A stretch of 64,000 bases of DNA from positions 690,888 to 754,887 of the forward strand of contig CAXAMN010000003.1 in the NCBI GenBank assembly GCA_963970005.1. The letters are read 5' to 3'. The stretch comes from Durusdinium trenchii. Taxonomy: Eukaryota; Sar; Dinophyceae; Suessiales; Symbiodiniaceae. The notes beneath the pieces were generated by a model. The model was not told the origin of the DNA. It was given only the letters and a program-made list of their open reading frames with translations, and did not search any database. Each line of letters starts with the position of its first letter. Position 1 is the first letter of the stretch. Of the stretch, positions 1 to 10,110 are shown piece after piece. Position numbers and translations under genes: made by a program.

Positions 1-1
1 C

Positions 2-54
<53 letters not shown>

Positions 55-252
55 ACAACAATAACAACAACCACAACAACCACAACCACAACCACAACAA
101 CAACAACAACCACAACAACAACAACAACAACCACACACCACAACAACCAACACCACAACAACAACCACCACCACCACCACCACCTCCACCACCACAAGCA
201 CAACCGCAACCACAACACCAACAACCACAACCACAACCGCAACACAACAAGT
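1..252. repeat. CAA/CCA microsatellite
   Basis: The sequence starts as a nearly pure (CAA)n run and grades into a degenerate CAA/CCA/CAC mixture. It has no coding meaning in my reading. Homopolymeric ORFs across such tracts are artefacts. Confidence 0.97.
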
Positions 253-1900
253 CCACCACGCTACCCACCAGTGCGACAACCACAAGTCCCACCACAACCA
301 CTCTGTGGGTTTTGTGTCACGCAGTGTCCCCGACTTGTTTTCGACCACCCGGCGTATATGCAGCGCCGGGCGCCAGAGGGTTGGCCGGGTTTCGTCTGTG
401 TGTGGCAAGTGTGCTGCTGGGATTGCCGAAGTGGAGCTCGGCTGACCCGCGACGGCAACCTGCGAGTAGCATCGGTGTAGCGTAGTGAGCAAGCTCCCCC
501 TCTCAGTTTCGAAGACTAAACGCGAGCGCGGTCACCGTAGAAAATACGAAACGCCGGGAAACAAGGATCTCATCACTCCTGACCACGCTGAGGCGAGCAA
601 GCTCCCCTTTCTTTGGACAGGACTTTTGTTTCATGGAACGCAGGCATGTGCTGGTGCATGGGTGTTGACTAGTTCAAGGCGAGCAAGCTCACCGTACAAA
701 ATGCGAAATAAACTGGTTTCCACTGGTCGACGGCTTCCCGACAGGTCACATTAACACATCTGGTTGCAAACGTGTCTTTTGCAGACTGCACGTAGCCTTT
801 TTTCTTCTTTGGCGCAGCTTTGGCGTTGTCGGGAGTCGTGCTGGCGACGGAGGCCGATGCACGCAGGGCCAGGCACAAAGGCGGTGGCTGGCGAAGTCGC
901 AGTCGAGCCCGCGGCGCCGCTAGCTAGACCTCCGTATCATTGGAGCGTGGGTACACCCATGAGCTAAGCTCCGGACCCCGTGAAGGAGCCTGGGCAAAGC
1001 CCTGGCGGACCCGAGCCTGGCGCACAATCGGGGGTTAGTTTATGTTAACATGAAACTATATGAAGGGCCGGCGCTTACAGGTCGGGCGCTTTGGCCGGCA
1101 GGCCTGCACTATCGGTTCTAGTTGAGAGGGGCGAACATGGGCTGGTGGGTGCGCCCACGAGCTAAGGTTTTCTGGAAGTGTGCGGTGGGTCCCCGGATCG
1201 GGTTGCTGATGCTTGGGTCCAGGCTTCCTTTTTTCGGAGGTTGGTTAGAGCCGGCTTTCGCTGGAGCGACGCTCTAGCGGGCAGGTTGGCAAGGTTTTCT
1301 GGCAGTGAGCGATGGGGAAACTGAGCGGGTAGCTTAATCTTGGGTTCGGGCTTTCTTCTTTCGGCGGTTGGTTGGAGCCAGGTGCGGATTGGCAGCAGGT
1401 GTGTCCGGTGGTGGAGTGGCTGGTGGTGGTAGAGGTGGCAAGTCTGGATCCTGCAGGGATGTGTCGGCGCAGGACACGGGCTTTGCCGTTCTGGACCTTT
1501 TTTGGGGGGGGCCATCTGCTGCGGCCATGCAGGCTTGGCAGGTCCACGTGGGTCCCCGGATCGGGTTGCTGATGCTTGGGGCCCCGGATCGGGTTGCTGA
1601 TGGCAGGTCCTCGTCTTTCTTTCGCCGCTGCTTCTCGCCTTTCCCCTCTTGCCCCAGACGGCTGGGACACGCCCTGCCCTACTTACTCTGTGCCAGCTAC
1701 GCAAACCTGAGCTAAGCTCCTGTCTTCAGCTGCGCCAGAAGGCTGGGCTAAGCCCTGCCCTGCTTGCCGGGGCTCGCGCGCGCCCCTTCGGCTGTCCAGC
1801 GCTTCCTGCTGTCCTCGCAGTTCCAACCGCTCCACACCAGAATGTCCACCGCTTCCGATGGCGGAGTCACCCCCTGCCAGCGCGCCGAGCGAACTTACCC
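253..1900. other. No gene recognised; short palindromic repeats
   Basis: No convincing exon is seen. The stretch holds copies of GGCGAGCAAGCTCACC-like repeats (485-499, 592-607, 678-693) and two odd palindromes, GAGCTAAGCTC (961-971, 1709-1719) and GGGCTAAGCCC (1745-1755, variant 992-1002). A segment at about 1701-1768 is repeated at about 2939-3005. Overlapping open frames on both strands near 1160-1700 reflect high GC. Confidence 0.6.
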
Positions 1901-1958
1901 TCTGCGGGCGAGCTAGCTCACCGTTACGACGCGAACAAGTTCTCCGTTTAGAGGCGAG

Positions 1959-2306
1959 CTAGCTCACCACGAAGTGGTTCGCTGCTACTTGAGCCCACCC
2001 AGCATCGCAGTCCACCCTCTGTCTACTTTGCCAACGCATCCTCCAGTGTCCTCTCCTCCTCCTCCTCCATCTTGGAAGGTCCAACTCCCGATACTCATTA
2101 GCGATGTGCCAATCTCTCTCAGCTTGGGTGTCATATGTCATCAAATCATACCAATCCTCCACAGCCCACCAATCTTCCCATCCAGAATAGGCATCCACTC
2201 TCACCACATACAGCCTCCATTGCCCATTCCTCCTCCAAGCCCTGATATGCTTTGATCCAGTTGGCATGGCTCCAATCTCTCGGCTCTCTCCAGCCTTTTG
2301 TGCCAA
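1959..2306 (-). CDS. Hypothetical Trp-rich coding segment
   Basis: This open frame reads on the minus strand for about 115 codons. It contains a Trp- and Tyr-rich stretch (SGWEDWWAVEDWYDLMTYD) followed by an Arg-rich block (WRRRRRGHWRMRW). Such composition is unlikely for a random shadow frame, so I read it as a real coding segment or exon. No family is recognised. The start is uncertain because no convincing ATG sits at the 5' end. It lies downstream of other minus-strand open frames (2636-3475) and may be part of the same gene. Confidence 0.4.
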   Translation of the reverse strand: MAQKAGESREIGAMPTGSKHIRAWRRNGQWRLYVVRVDAYSGWEDWWAVEDWYDLMTYDTQAERDWHIANEYRELDLPRWRRRRRGHWRMRWQSRQRVDCDAGWAQVAANHFVVS

Positions 2307-2635
2307 GCCGCACGGATCTCATGGGAACACGACCTTTCTCTTTAGGCTCTCCTAGATCTCATGCTTCCCTCCAAACTCTTCCAAATACTTCGTCCCTTTC
2401 GTTCCACATCTTCCACTTCCTACTTCTCTTTCCTTCCAATTCTCCCACCTACTCCGACCCGTTTCATCTCAATTCTCCCTACGAGTTTTTCCCTGCCATA
2501 TTCCACTTCTTCCGAACGCTATTTCCTTCTCATTGTCATTCTTCCCACTACGCATGCCCTCTCATTCTCTAACCTAGACGTCTGCGAGCAAGCTCGCACT
2601 GGGTCTCCTTCATCGGCGCACCCACTTTTACTAGC

Positions 2636-3196
2636 TCATTTCCGCTCGCGTCGCCGCTTCGTCTTTGCGTTGCGCGCGTCCAGGAGCAACCGCGTCCTTG
2701 GGTCCACATGTTGGCGCTTGTAATGTGCCACATTCTCGTTGACCGACGGAAATGTTCCGGCTTGCACTAGGCGTCTGCGAGGCTGCGAGCCGCTACTCGC
2801 ACCCGAGTCAGCTTCTGATCTCGCCGACGAAACAACGGCCGTGTCTGCCCGCTGGTGTGACTGCGCCTGTGTCTTTGCGCTAGCTTCTGCCATTTGGCGA
2901 GAGAGCCCGGCGCTAACCGCTTCCTGCGTCTCCGCAGCGCAAACCTGAGCTAAGCTCCGGTCTCCGGATGCACCAGAAGGCTGGGCTAAGCCCTGCCCTG
3001 CTTGCTGTGTTCCAGTAACGTCAACCTGAGCTGAGCTCCGGTCTCCGGCGGTCGCTTCTCCTGCTGCCGCTGCGCTGGCGCCGATGCTTTGCCGGAGACT
3101 GTGCAACTCCCGCACCAGTCTCAGATTGGTTTGCACCAGCTCCTCCACAATACGCCTTCTGTCCGCGTTCTCCTCACCAATGTCGTTTCTACTCAA
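2636..3196 (-). CDS. Hypothetical Ala/Ser/Gln-rich coding segment
   Basis: The minus-strand frame begins with a plausible coiled coil (IVEELVQTNLRLVRELHSLR). It continues into a low-complexity Ala/Gly/Ser/Gln region with two related units around SGASGDRSLAQV, and ends in a basic tail. It is in the same frame as 3221-3475, separated by one in-frame TAG, so the two may be exons of one gene or one gene with a nonsense change. The internal units correspond to the duplicated GAGCTAAGCTC-containing DNA. No family is recognised. Confidence 0.35.
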   Translation of the reverse strand: MSRNDIGEENADRRRIVEELVQTNLRLVRELHSLRQSIGASAAAAGEATAGDRSSAQVDVTGTQQAGQGLAQPSGASGDRSLAQVCAAETQEAVSAGLSRQMAEASAKTQAQSHQRADTAVVSSARSEADSGASSGSQPRRRLVQAGTFPSVNENVAHYKRQHVDPRTRLLLDARNAKTKRRRERK

Positions 3197-3220
3197 GAAA
3201 ACTACTCGTCGCTCACCTAA

Positions 3221-3475
3221 CTACCTCTTACGCCTCAAGTTTACCTCTGACACTCTTGTCAACTTCTTCGACGACGGTGACATCTCCTCCGCGGTAGGCT
3301 CGGTTGGCCCCTCTGTGGCACTGCCCACGTCGGTCTCACACTCTAAGTTAACTGTCGCAGTTTCCGGGAAGACGGTCTCGTTGCCGTCAGTGGGCGCAAC
3401 CAACGTCGGATTGGTTCTCGCTGAGAGCCTGGCCTCCGACACAATGTCTTCGAACTCCGGCGCAGTGCCTTCCAT
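3221..3475 (-). CDS. Hypothetical acidic N-terminal segment
   Basis: It opens with an ATG (3473-3475) and reads an acidic, Thr/Glu-rich protein of 84 codons ending in a basic cluster before TAG. The part encoded at about 3281-3315 is nearly identical to DNA at 5582-5615, so the segment belongs to a duplicated family. No domain is recognised. It could be the first exon of the gene that continues into 2636-3196. Confidence 0.35.
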   Translation of the reverse strand: MEGTAPEFEDIVSEARLSARTNPTLVAPTDGNETVFPETATVNLECETDVGSATEGPTEPTAEEMSPSSKKLTRVSEVNLRRKR

Positions 3476-4096
3476 GGCCTACCGGCAAAGATCCTGGGTC
3501 AAGATCCAAAACATCAAACACTGAACAGTACCAGGCTGAGGTTTCACACAGCTGGTTTGCAACACTTGAGCTTTGAAAGAACATGAACTTCGAGCTCCTT
3601 TTTGACTTCGGGTCAACGCAGACACTGAACCCTCTGATTATACTTAACCATACTAGGAAACTTTCGTTCGTGGTGCGAATGATTTTGACCCGTCGTCGCT
3701 GGCTACGAGCTTTGGAGAAAGTCCTTGGAGACACTTACCTGACCACCTCTCTTTCGAGACCGCGGCCTTGCGCCGCAGTCCGCACGCGCCCGACCACACG
3801 CCCTCGCAGCTTTTCCGCACCCAAGCCCCTGTGGCGAGCAAGCTCACCTTTACGTTGCCTACATCACTCCTTTGCGGGCGAGCGAGCTCACCGCCTACCA
3901 CACGCCGCCCCCGACACTGCCAACCGCCTCCCTCCTGAGAGGGCGAGCGAGCTCACCTTTGCTTTCCCTGGGTTGCTACTGAACTCACTCCTGTGAGGGC
4001 GAGCCAGCTCACCTCTTCTCGCGCGCCGCCTCTTTGGCGCGTCCGGTTTCTCTCCCGCGCGCCGCTCCCGGCGCCGCTCCGTCGGCAGACTGTCCC

Positions 4097-4411
4097 TCAT
4101 TTCTTCGCCTGCTTCCCTCCCTCTCCCTTGTCTGACGCCGGACGCTTCCTTGCCTTGGCCGACTCGGATCCACGTCCACGGGCGTCGCAGTTTTCCGCGC
4201 GTTGCTCTAAGGCATGCGCTAACGTCTCTCTGAGTTGCTGGTTCTCCTGCTGCATTGCGTGCACCGCTTCTTGCAACTGCTCTACGTTTCGGACCAATGC
4301 CTCTGTCTTGTTCCACGTTGTCCACGACCACCTTTCTAACCATTGCAACGTGGGCCACACACTTGAAGCACCCATGATAGGACCATGAGGAGAAGCTGGC
4401 ATGGTGTCCAT
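4097..4411 (-). CDS. Small coiled-coil protein, basic tail
   Basis: An ATG at 4411 opens a 104-residue frame. Residues about 40-75 form a strong coiled coil (VEQLQEAVHAMQQENQQLRE). The tail is Lys/Arg/Ser-rich and ends GEGGKQAKK before the stop. It looks like a nuclear or scaffold-type small protein or a single exon. No family is recognised. A longer overlapping minus frame at 3888-4472 lacks such features and is taken as a shadow. Confidence 0.45.
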   Translation of the reverse strand: MDTMPASPHGPIMGASSVWPTLQWLERWSWTTWNKTEALVRNVEQLQEAVHAMQQENQQLRETLAHALEQRAENCDARGRGSESAKARKRPASDKGEGGKQAKK

Positions 4412-4704
4412 CTTTCCGGGCAACTGTCAGAATGGCTGCTTTGCCTTGAGCCAATCTAGGCGCCGCAAACAAAACCTCGTGGAGTTCACCGGCAACACAA
4501 AGGCGCTAGCATCGTTGTCATGCCTCAGCATAAGTACCTCTGCGCTAAGAATCGCCGCAACCCGTCACACACCGACGTCAAGCTTGGGACAATCAGCTCA
4601 CCCTCTAAGTCTAGTCTGACCGCGTCCCGCATGACCCGTCTGAGGCAACCTAGCTCACCTTTCTTTGCACGACACTCCTTTTCAACCTCAGTCATGCGCT
4701 GGTC

Positions 4705-4955
4705 TACATGGGTGTTGAATCTTTCAAGGCGAGCTAGCTCACCGCACCAAATACGAAACGCATGTCGACGATGAGCAAGCTCACCTGTGTTTGAACCTTT
4801 TTGTCTTCTTCGCGCTCCTGCGAAAAGTGCGGAACCTAGAGTGGTTTCAAAACAACTGCACTGCACAGGGGACCAGATGTATCACAAAACCCGCGTGTTG
4901 CAAGGATGGTATCGAGAGACTGGAGACGAGGTGTTGCAGGCAAGGGCAAGAGTCT
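4705..4955. repeat. Direct duplication, copy 1
   Basis: About 250 bp beginning TACATGGGTGTTGA is repeated at 5627-5876 in the same orientation with scattered substitutions. A shorter third copy lies near 655-715. Each copy contains a GGCGAGCTAGCTCACC unit. The minus strand gives related short open frames in both copies. Confidence 0.85.
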
Positions 4956-5160
4956 GCGATGGCAGATGTATGGCATGGGGCCTCTTGTCTCCAGAGAGTT
5001 GGACAGAGGACGCAGAACAGCACTGGACTGGCCACTTGGTCCGACCGAGTGGAGATGTGGTTGGCGCTTTTCTGGGATATCACGGGCGTCCTCTGCGGCC
5101 AGAACGAAACACTGGCGCCCACCAGTTGCGGGCTGCTTGTTGTCGTGAAGTCGACCGATC

Positions 5161-5294
5161 GAAAGCTCCCTGACAGGTGCATTCCTTCGGTGCACGCGTG
5201 CGGGTCCCACGGTGTGAGCCCAAGGCTCTCTGACAGGTTTACGTTGAAACCCTCTACACTAACGTGCCCGAACGAAAGCTCCCTGACAGGTGCC
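5161..5294. repeat. Short repeat AGCTCCCTGACAGGT, three copies
   Basis: GAAAGCTCCCTGACAGGTGC occurs at about 5160-5179 and 5275-5294, with a variant (GGCTCTCTGACAGGT) near 5224. The copies are in the same orientation. Function unknown. Confidence 0.7.
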
Positions 5295-5626
5295 GGCAAC
5301 AGGTCAGACACGGCTCGACTAAGAAAAGCGGAAGCCCACCCTCCACTACCCTGGAACCAAACTTCACGAAACGTGAGAGACATGCTTGAATGAATGCTAG
5401 CTTGTTTTCCATCACTGCAAAACAACGCTGCTCTTAAGCAAATAATAGTTCGTTGCCTTCTACGAAAATAATAAACCGCTATATGTCGTTTCTACAATAA
5501 ATACAAAAGAAAGTCGCCGAACAACCTGTTACACCTAATGTTCGCCTCTCCAACTATCGTCGACTTCTTTGACTGCGCTGACATCTCCTCCGCGGTAGGC
5601 TCGGTTAGCCCCTCTGCATGTGCAGG

Positions 5627-5876
5627 TACATGGGTGTTGACTCTTTCGAGGCGAGCTAGCTCACCGCACCAAATACGACACGTGTGTCGACAATGGGCAC
5701 GCTCACCCGTGCTTAATCCTTTTTCTCTTCTTCGCGCTGCTGCGACGTGTGCGGAATCTAGCGTGGTTTCGAAACGACTGCGCTGCATTGGGGACCGGAT
5801 GTGTCACAAAACACGCGTGTTGCAAGGATGGTCCGACACACTGGAGACGAGGTGTTGCAGGAAAGGGCATGAGTCT
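5627..5876. repeat. Direct duplication, copy 2
   Basis: Second copy of the 250-bp block at 4705-4955, 922 bp downstream. It runs directly into the minisatellite that starts near 5908. Confidence 0.85.
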
Positions 5877-5907
5877 ACAGTGTTTTCTGCTTCTGCAACT
5901 TTTCCGC

Positions 5908-6282
5908 TCAAGATGGGTCAACATGGCCCAACATTATCCGAAAAAAGTACCCCAGTTGGGCCAACATGGCCCCAGGATGGGCCAACATAGGGTCAAGATG
6001 GGCCAACATAGCCTCCAAGCTGGGTCAAGATAACCCCAAGATGGGCCAACATAGCCCCAAGATGGGCCAACATAGCCCCCAAGATGGGCCAACATGGCCC
6101 CAAGATGGGCCAAGATGGGCCTACATGGCCTCCAAAATGGGCCAACATCGCCCCAACATAGCGACAAGATGGGCTAGTATAGATCCCAAGATCTCTAAAT
6201 AGCGCCAAGATGGGCCTACATAGCCCCCAAGATGGGCCAACATAGCGACGAGATGGGCTAGCACAGCTCCCAAGATGCCCAG
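5908..6282. repeat. Minisatellite, 21-22 bp unit
   Basis: Degenerate tandem array of the unit CAAGATGGGCCAACATAGCC, roughly 17 units with indels. All frames over it are open or nearly so, which creates spurious repetitive ORFs on both strands. Confidence 0.95.
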
Positions 6283-6333
6283 ATCGCCCCCTAGATACAC
6301 CTACATCAACCCTAGCTGCGCCGCCACAGATAC

Positions 6334-6493
6334 CGACAACAACGACAACCACAACAACAACAACCACAACAACAACAACAACAACCACCACAGCAACCAC
6401 AACTACAACCACAATAACCACAACCACCACAACCACAACCACAACCACGACAACCACAACAACAACAACTACAACCACAACTACAACCACACT
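6334..6493. repeat. CAA/CCA microsatellite
   Basis: Second CAA/CCA/CTA-rich tract, following the minisatellite. It generates poly-Val, poly-Asn/His and poly-Cys phantom ORFs that should be ignored. Confidence 0.95.
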
Positions 6494-8545
6494 CCCCTTT
6501 GCTTGGGCCCCTGGCCGGCTGTCGGGCGTAAGCCCTTAAATAAAAAAAGTCAACCACTGAACTGCCACTGGCCCGCTTGACCCCGAATCTCGGATAACCT
6601 GCCTTCAAATCCAGTTTCCACAAGTCGTTCCCTCAGCTTTTTTGCAACAAATTCTCTGCAAAATGACACTTTCAAGCTGCGAAGTCCAAACGTGGGACAT
6701 GACGACATTGATATCTTGAACTATTGCGGCGCGTTCTGAGACACAAGCAAGCGGAACCTTAGCTGCTTATCGCGGCCAAGCACCAGAACAACAAAAACCA
6801 ACGATTCCGATACATAGAACTTAGCCCCGCACTGCCGTCGCCACTACCTCCTCGGCTTGAAGCAAGGTGCCACTGGAGAATGGAGCGCAACACTTCTCGA
6901 CGCCGAAACATGAAGGAATCTCAGAGGCAGACCCCCAAACACAACCATGAAGTGGCTGTGGGGATCGTAGACCGCCGAAGGAAGCGCTCGTTCACTGGGA
7001 GCCCTTCCAGTGGGTTGCAGCTCCATCCAGGACATCTCCTCCAGGCGCTGGCCGCTAGGACATCGGAAAAGGGGGAGAATGTCTATACGTCCTTTTGGAA
7101 TGTGTGTTCTGCTTTGCTATTTGCCAACTCTATGCCACTATGCTAATTTAATATAATTTGCAATGATGAATTGATATGAATTGTCACGTAGTGGGTGGCC
7201 GTGCTAATTGAAAACACCACGAACAATCGACGCACTTTTTTGACCTGTTGCAGACCCCAAAAAAGTGGTCGCAATATGTCAAAGATATGCAAAACGGACC
7301 ACAACAAAAATGCAGCACGACCGTAACGAAGGCGACGTTGAGACATCGCGCCTCGCTCAGCCGAGAAATCCGAGGATCGAACTTCAACTGAACGATTTTG
7401 GTGTTGATTGCGTTGCTGGCCGTGTCCCACACGCTGGTGCCTTTCACCCGCAACTCCGGCAGCTCGGACAGCTCCTGGCGTCTTGGTGATCGTCCGGCGA
7501 ATGCAGTTCAGAGGCGATTGTCGAGCCAAAAACCTATAGCGACTGGACATCTCAAAAAATGGATTTGACACGATTTGACAAGCAAAGTTAAGGGCATTTG
7601 ATAAGTGCTTGCGTATCTGATGACCCCGCGCATAGGGGATCACGGGAGGCATGGGCATTCGGTGTAGAAGAACTGTCAGAAATTCCATGCAGCTGGAGCA
7701 AGGGCCCTAACCCGCCCATCTGAATGGCACGTTTCTGACACTGGTTTCCTGGCTCCTGCTGTCCAAGAGTATGGGCATGTCTAGGCTCTTTGAGCCATTT
7801 TGAACCTACTGAAAAATACCCGTTTGCTGGGAACTGCTGGACGGAAAGCCGGTGCTAGCCCACCACAACACCAAATACGGAGCGGCGGCTGGATACTGAC
7901 TATAGTACTGGGACGATCCAGTGCAGTGGTGCTGGCCTGGGGCACGTGAAGGCGCTGAATTCCCCTGTGACACCTGCGTCCATGATGAGGCTGAGGGGGC
8001 TGTGCGTGCAGTACCCGTGGGTTCCTTGTAGGAATCTGCTGGTTTGGCACCTGGTATGGTACGCGGTCTTTTGGCACCCTCATTGCGCGCATGCCCGTGG
8101 AGGTCGTTGCAAGCTCGGCTAGTGGTCCCTCCATCTCTCAGCTTACCTACATGCCATTCATCGTACGTGGACATTAGGTGGACTCGTTAGGGTAGGCTTT
8201 TTGTTACTCTCATGGCCGTTCACTCTACCAGTTGCTTGTGTAACTTTACTTGCGGTACTCTTTGCCGAGCTGTTTTCCTGTTTAGTACTGCCGGCGTTGG
8301 TCATGTGATGGTGACAGCATTGTATGCCATCAGATCCTGTTCATGAACCAGAATGCTTGAGCCCTTTGGCCTCAACTGGTTTCGAGCTCACAGACTTGCT
8401 TTCGTTGGAGATCTCCACGGGGTGTGACATACTTGCCTGGAGTTTGCTTGTTTGTATGTTGCACACTTGCACTTGACTTGATTGCTGTGGTTGGATGCTT
8501 TTTTGCTACTGGCTTTTGCAAACATCTGCGCACAAACCCCCGCAG
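6494..8545. other. No gene recognised
   Basis: Only weak open frames occur. One minus-strand candidate begins ATG near 8174 (MSTYDEWHV) and runs into AG|GTAAGC after nine codons, which would make a short first exon. About 8022-8110 resembles 11165-11290 (shared phrases around GGAATCTG and GCGCGCATGCCC), so a diverged repeat is present. Confidence 0.4.
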
Positions 8546-8701
8546 AAAGGATTTTTGAATCCTGGTTGGGCTGGCGCTGCTGCACACCAACATCTTGGCA
8601 TGCACAATGCTCCTTTCCAAGCTCCTGTGCCTGGTCCACCTCCTCCAGGGGTCCCGCCTGGTTTTTGTCAGCCTTCTGGAAGTCGGGGGCGATTTATGTA
8701 G
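8546..8701 (+). CDS. Predicted terminal exon, Pro/Gly-rich C-terminus
   Basis: A pyrimidine-rich stretch ending CCCCCGCAG is followed by 51 codons open to TAG. The encoded C-terminus is rich in Pro, Gly, Gln and His (GAAAHQHLGMHNAPF, then a PGPPPPGVPPG block), typical of RNA-binding or scaffold protein tails. Upstream exons are not identified. Strand and stop are well supported; function is unknown. Confidence 0.4.
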   Translation, partial: KGFLNPGWAGAAAHQHLGMHNAPFQAPVPGPPPPGVPPGFCQPSGSRGRFM

Positions 8702-8918
8702 ATTGCGGGCGCCCCGCATCAGGCGTACGCGGCGTACATCTCACAGGCTACAAATTGAAAGGTGACATGGGAAAGGCAGATTTCAACAAGTTGGTCTTGA
8801 AATCTTGGAGTGTTTGCTTTCTTCTCTCTCCCACATGTCCTACCGGGCATCATTGTGGACCTTGATTCTTTGAAGGCCGTTGCACACCTTCGGATGTGTG
8901 CAAAACGAACGCCTTGAG

Positions 8919-9008
8919 AAGGGAGAGATGCATCAGCTGGCTTCGCCACGGCAGCAGTCACGCTTTGAGGATGAGAATTGGACCATCACTGGCATGTTAA
9001 AAGCTTAG
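8919..9008 (+). CDS. Predicted terminal exon
   Basis: After CCTTGAG, 29 codons run open to TAG and read KGEMHQLASPRQQSRFEDEN and on to a C-terminal GMLKA. The composition is protein-like, but the length is short and the acceptor weak. It could be an alternative 3' exon of the gene ending at 8701. No family is recognised. Confidence 0.25.
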   Translation, partial: KGEMHQLASPRQQSRFEDENWTITGMLKA

Positions 9009-10110
9009 TTTCCGCTGACCACGACGAATGAATCCAAGTGGAAGGCGGCCGCCTACATCGGTGAGACAGACAACTTCGCCAAATGCATGAATGAGCATTC
9101 TTGTCGACTGCTTGCTCCCGCTGGTGCTGCACGGCAACCTGTTTTTCATGGTTTTCACTTGTGAGAGCGGGAGGGTGTGCTCACCTATGCTCACCTCATG
9201 CGGCTTGCGATTTGTAGATGGGTCTTTTTCCTGGTGAAGGATGTGCACGGAGAGCCGCAGAGGCGGAGTGGGTTTGCAAGCTTGGGGCGTTGAGCCCACC
9301 TCCTCGGGTACACCGGTTGCTTCGGAGCACTGGCCTTCGTGCGAGTAGCAGGAGTTCGCTGGCCTTTGGGATGAGCAGCCTGGGTTGCAAACTGAGGGGC
9401 AAGGCATCTGCTTCTCCACGACCCAGATGCGGACAGAAGCTTGCTTGCGATGCTTGGAAACAAGGGTTGCAGCGAACTGCAAGCGCAGCAGTTGTGGACT
9501 GTCTGCTTTGGCTGCTTGGAGGTTGTCAAGGGCAACATAGTGCAGCATGTCACCAACAACGAGTCAGGGTAGTGCCGAGCACGAGCCTTGTGCATGTTGC
9601 CTCGGATTGCCGGTGTTCGAAGAGACTTGCCGTACCCCATCGCGCAAGCTTGCCAAAAAAACGCAGCTGGACTGGTTGTGGTCATTTCCTGAGTGAAGAA
9701 CGGCCCGAGGAATTCCTGGGCCAGGGAAATCTCCAGCCACAAGACAGGAACCTTGGCAGAGTGCTGAGCAGCTGGCCCCTGTAAAGCCGCAGTCAAAACC
9801 ACAACAAAGGATTCCAGGCAACATGACTCATCCGCCAGCTTTCATCAAAATCATCAAATTGGCTGACAATTCTCTGATTTCTGCCAGCCCGGGATGCAGC
9901 AATGTGCACCTCACGATCCACAGTCACCATAGGCCGGGTGGGTCTGCAAGAAAGAGCTCCCCATAGACACATGGAGGCTTCACCATTGCTCCATGCCTGC
10001 AAAAAAGTCATGGACGCTGCCAAGTGAGGGCGTAGTGACCCATTGAGAAGGATTCCCGCACGCTTCAATAAAGGTAGCCAATGGCCCGCCCTGCGCCATG
10101 AAGCCAACAA
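8997..10110 (-). pseudogene. Broken minus-strand coding region, unknown family
   Basis: Two long minus-strand frames follow each other: 9793-10110, and 8997-9548 (183 codons with ATG at 9548). Linking sequence is readable in another frame between 9560 and 9802. Protein-like phrases continue across frame changes (for example ARHYPDSLLV in one frame and LHYVALDNLQAAKADSPQLL in the next). This suggests one coding region disrupted by small indels. The plus strand is also open over 9218-9784, so the assignment is tentative. No domain is recognised; a degraded transposon gene is possible. Confidence 0.3.

Larger units (their letters stand above)
485..5665. repeat. Dispersed near-palindromic repeat GGCGAGCNAGCTCACC
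   Basis: At least twelve copies lie at 485-499, 592-607, 678-693, 1907-1922, 1953-1968, 3833-3848, 3877-3892, 3942-3957, 3998-4013, 4728-4743, 4770-4785 and 5650-5665. The core GAGC-NN-GCTC is palindromic and the arms differ only at GGC versus GGT. All copies on this page are in the same orientation and are confined to the first 5.7 kb. On the minus strand each copy begins GGTGAGC, which matches a splice-donor consensus. Confidence 0.85.

Noticed and set aside
5993-6623. Long poly-Val, Asn/His and poly-Cys open frames
   Set aside because: They are translations of the CAA/CCA microsatellite and the minisatellite, open in every frame by composition.
7780-7815. GAGCCATTTTGAACC resembling the dinoflagellate spliced leader
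   Set aside because: Only about ten bases match the spliced-leader core and the rest diverges, so a spliced-leader gene or relic is not supported.
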